DNA of 9,673 nucleotides, taken from Lachnospiraceae bacterium UBA2864. GTDB lineage: Bacteria > Bacillota > Clostridia > Lachnospirales > Lachnospiraceae. Under the pieces are notes generated by a model. It saw only the letters and a program-made list of their open reading frames with translations. It had not been told where the DNA came from and ran no database searches. Location of the stretch: assembly GCA_002350525.1 (NCBI GenBank), contig DEFA01000035.1:1-9673 (forward strand), read 5' to 3'. The position numbers were made by a program, and so were the translations under genes. Shown here piece after piece: positions 9,101-9,673 of the stretch. Numbering within the stretch: the stretch's first letter is position 1; each line of letters opens with the position of its first letter.

Positions 9101-9264
9101 TTGAGGCACTTAATGGCTATAATGGAAATTCTCCAAAGGAACTTCTTGGAACTGTACGTAAGAGTGTGGACGATTTTGTGGATGAGGCTCCGCAGTTTGA
9201 TGATCTGACAATGCTTTGTTTTAACTATTACGGGGGGAAGCAGGATGGAGATGAAAAAACTTGA
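6160..9264 (+). CDS. EamA/DMT transporter fused to dCache-HAMP-PP2C (SpoIIE/RsbU-type) serine phosphatase
   Basis: This 1034-residue protein reads as two joined genes. Residues ~8-292 form ten hydrophobic helices in two halves, typical of a single-chain EamA (drug/metabolite transporter) protein. A cytoplasmic linker (~293-326) follows. A further helix (~327-352) leads into an extracellular double-Cache sensor (~353-690), with RERPWYLES (512-520) and the downstream FTDTYQDSYGRGPSITC and CIGMDI strands. A last helix (~693-712), a HAMP domain (~713-768) and a short helical linker precede the PP2C/SpoIIE phosphatase (~800-1025). The phosphatase keeps its metal aspartates: EVGGDFYD (Asp824), ADVSGKG (Asp842), YTDG (Asp962) and FDDLTM (Asp1014/1015). 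RsbU-class enzymes dephosphorylate a phosphoserine on a STAS-domain anti-anti-sigma factor. Cache domains bind small molecules such as amino acids. The likely role is a membrane sensor phosphatase with a transporter as extra input or partner; the ligand is unknown. The overlapping kinase gene downstream supports partner switching. Confidence 0.92.
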   Translation: MRFKKDWLPTIGLIFITFLAAIQYIFLKNVPEDISSFSFVCVTSIIGLVILGLVKPKKLFSIKKPTLFKGAIFALELTGFNVFMLLGSRHLDSVLISSIVSLYFVFITPILLILKKKVSFFSGIATFIAIISLLLMFGTDFDSLFSSADVIYLIISDLCFAAYVVSVSIMGEGEDSMQLTLAQLLFAGMFAFVGWVIEGICFGKGFKLPTDTGFWISAIFIGLFIRALYGIIQISCQKRVPALKASLIFASEIIITFITNPIMCRIFDMEYTPVNMFQIIGCVLLIIATLMVDDEVVSRIGFGDVQTVTYVDSSGQTVKRSSVVRKMILTTITFAMLTLTVSTIICLSAIYFIKDSAVDNSKELGENASTISSEAMMDKLEESMQNQAKDKALLAEQKLSQYSDSVLYAVSYAEALLRNPNGYPDKEVDRPRSENAGKWVMMRNLANKDVDYESVKDESCLLGNMIDVFEPIVANNENIATIYIGTENGILISYDPFSDSGSEIGEGYFEYRERPWYLESKELEGATFTDTYQDSYGRGPSITCFASFKYPSGKFAGCIGMDILVNELNESMVNDGIVDPSYALLIDDEGNYIAGKDIDSFSEKSGNIFDVDDDSSLKSVGSEILEKKNGVMNTGDGDDAEYISFASIDSTDWILCILSPIYEAVKPAVTIRESIDENTEKVVNSVTEGIMNAIKGCLTLIAITLIIVTLFAGKSSRKISDPLKLLEEDVRNISGGNLDSRTKVNTDDEIGSLANSFNSMADSLQKYIADLKDITAKEERIASELAVATNIQASMLPRNFEEFSKRSEFDLYASMTPAKEVGGDFYDFFMVDDDHIALIMADVSGKGIPAALFMAISKTLIKNSVMSGNGPADALYQANEQLCEGNESELFVTVWLAVIELSTGKGKAVNAGHEHPVLRRADGKYELVKYRHSVAVATMEGIRFKEHDFEIHPGDSIFVYTDGVPEATDAKNELYGTDRMLEALNGYNGNSPKELLGTVRKSVDDFVDEAPQFDDLTMLCFNYYGGKQDGDEKT

Positions 9265-9667
9265 AATTAATGCGGAAATCGAAAATCTTGATGAGGTACT
9301 CTCTTTTATAGATAAAAATCTGGAATCGGCAGAATGTCCTATGAAGACTCAGATGCAGCTTGATATAGCTGTTGAGGAGATCTTTGTAAATATTGCTCAC
9401 TATGCTTATGGTGACGGTCATGGAAATGCTGAGATTCTGTTAGGTATTTCGAAAGAGACGCCGGAGGTTATTATAGAATTCAGAGACAGAGGAATTCCTT
9501 TTAATCCGCTGCTCAAGGATGATCCCGATACAACACTTTCTGCAGAAGAAAGGAAAATCGGAGGGTTGGGAATATTCATGGTCAAAAAAAGTATGGATGA
9601 TATATCATACAGATATGAGGATGGGCAGAATATTCTGAGGATCATTAAAAAAATAAAAAAATTATAA
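9245..9667 (+). CDS. RsbW/SpoIIAB-like anti-sigma factor serine kinase (HATPase_c_2)
   Basis: The 140-residue soluble protein has the full GHKL layout of anti-sigma serine kinases: an N-box VEEIFVNIAHYAY (Glu45, Asn49), a G1 box RDRGIPFNP (Asp81, Gly83), a lid of about 20 residues, and a G2 box GGLGIFMVKKSMD (106-118). Length is typical of RsbW-like proteins. Such kinases phosphorylate a STAS-domain antagonist and, in the classical systems, also hold a sigma factor inactive; in many Clostridia the output partner is unknown. The ATG at 9245 overlaps the phosphatase gene by 20 nt, with GGGGGGAAG just upstream. A second in-frame ATG at 9251 (MKKLEIN) is also possible. The overlap suggests balanced, translationally coupled expression with the phosphatase. 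No STAS gene follows inside the window, which ends 6 nt after the stop. Confidence 0.88.
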   Translation: MEMKKLEINAEIENLDEVLSFIDKNLESAECPMKTQMQLDIAVEEIFVNIAHYAYGDGHGNAEILLGISKETPEVIIEFRDRGIPFNPLLKDDPDTTLSAEERKIGGLGIFMVKKSMDDISYRYEDGQNILRIIKKIKKL

Positions 9668-9673
9668 ACAAAA

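Noticed and set aside
7138..9264. Separate gene for the sensor phosphatase starting at the ATG at 7138
   Set aside because: The position matches the fusion joint, but there is no Shine-Dalgarno site before it and the frame runs through unbroken from 6160.

Overview
The window is AT-rich, densely coded DNA. All six protein genes lie on the + strand, and no IS element, tRNA, rRNA or CRISPR array is visible. Gene families, codon use and Shine-Dalgarno sites suggest a Firmicute, most likely a clostridial gut or rumen Lachnospiraceae (Butyrivibrio/Roseburia-like). That placement is inferred from protein style, not from a marker gene.

Layout. Positions 1-2724 hold the 3' part of a non-ribosomal peptide synthetase (NRPS). 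It runs from the tail of a condensation domain through a full adenylation domain and a carrier domain to a C-terminal thioesterase, so this is the last module of an assembly line that starts upstream. After a 77-nt gap with a possible extended -10 promoter come a MATE-type efflux transporter fused to an RsbW/SpoIIAB-like ATPase domain (2802-4532) and a short Sfp-type phosphopantetheinyl transferase (4598-5143). Next are a DUF2156 (MprF/LPG-synthase C-terminal, GNAT-fold) protein (5229-6149), a 1034-residue fusion of an EamA/DMT transporter with dCache, HAMP and PP2C/SpoIIE phosphatase domains (6160-9264), and a stand-alone RsbW-like kinase overlapping its 3' end (9245-9667). Gaps are 77, 65, 85 and 10 nt, then a 20-nt overlap. 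The last three genes look operonic, and the whole run may be one locus.

How the parts may work together. The transferase would load phosphopantetheine on the NRPS carrier domains, the thioesterase would release the peptide, and the MATE protein is the obvious exporter candidate. The DUF2156 protein might transfer an aminoacyl or acyl group to the product or to a lipid. The last two genes are the phosphatase and kinase of a partner-switching circuit (RsbU/RsbW logic). The MATE exporter carries a second RsbW-like domain. Two transporters at one locus are therefore each fused to an opposing enzyme class of the same switch. The STAS-domain substrate (RsbV/SpoIIAA type) and any sigma factor are not in the window. 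The coupling of peptide export or sensing to the switch is a hypothesis from gene order and fusion architecture.
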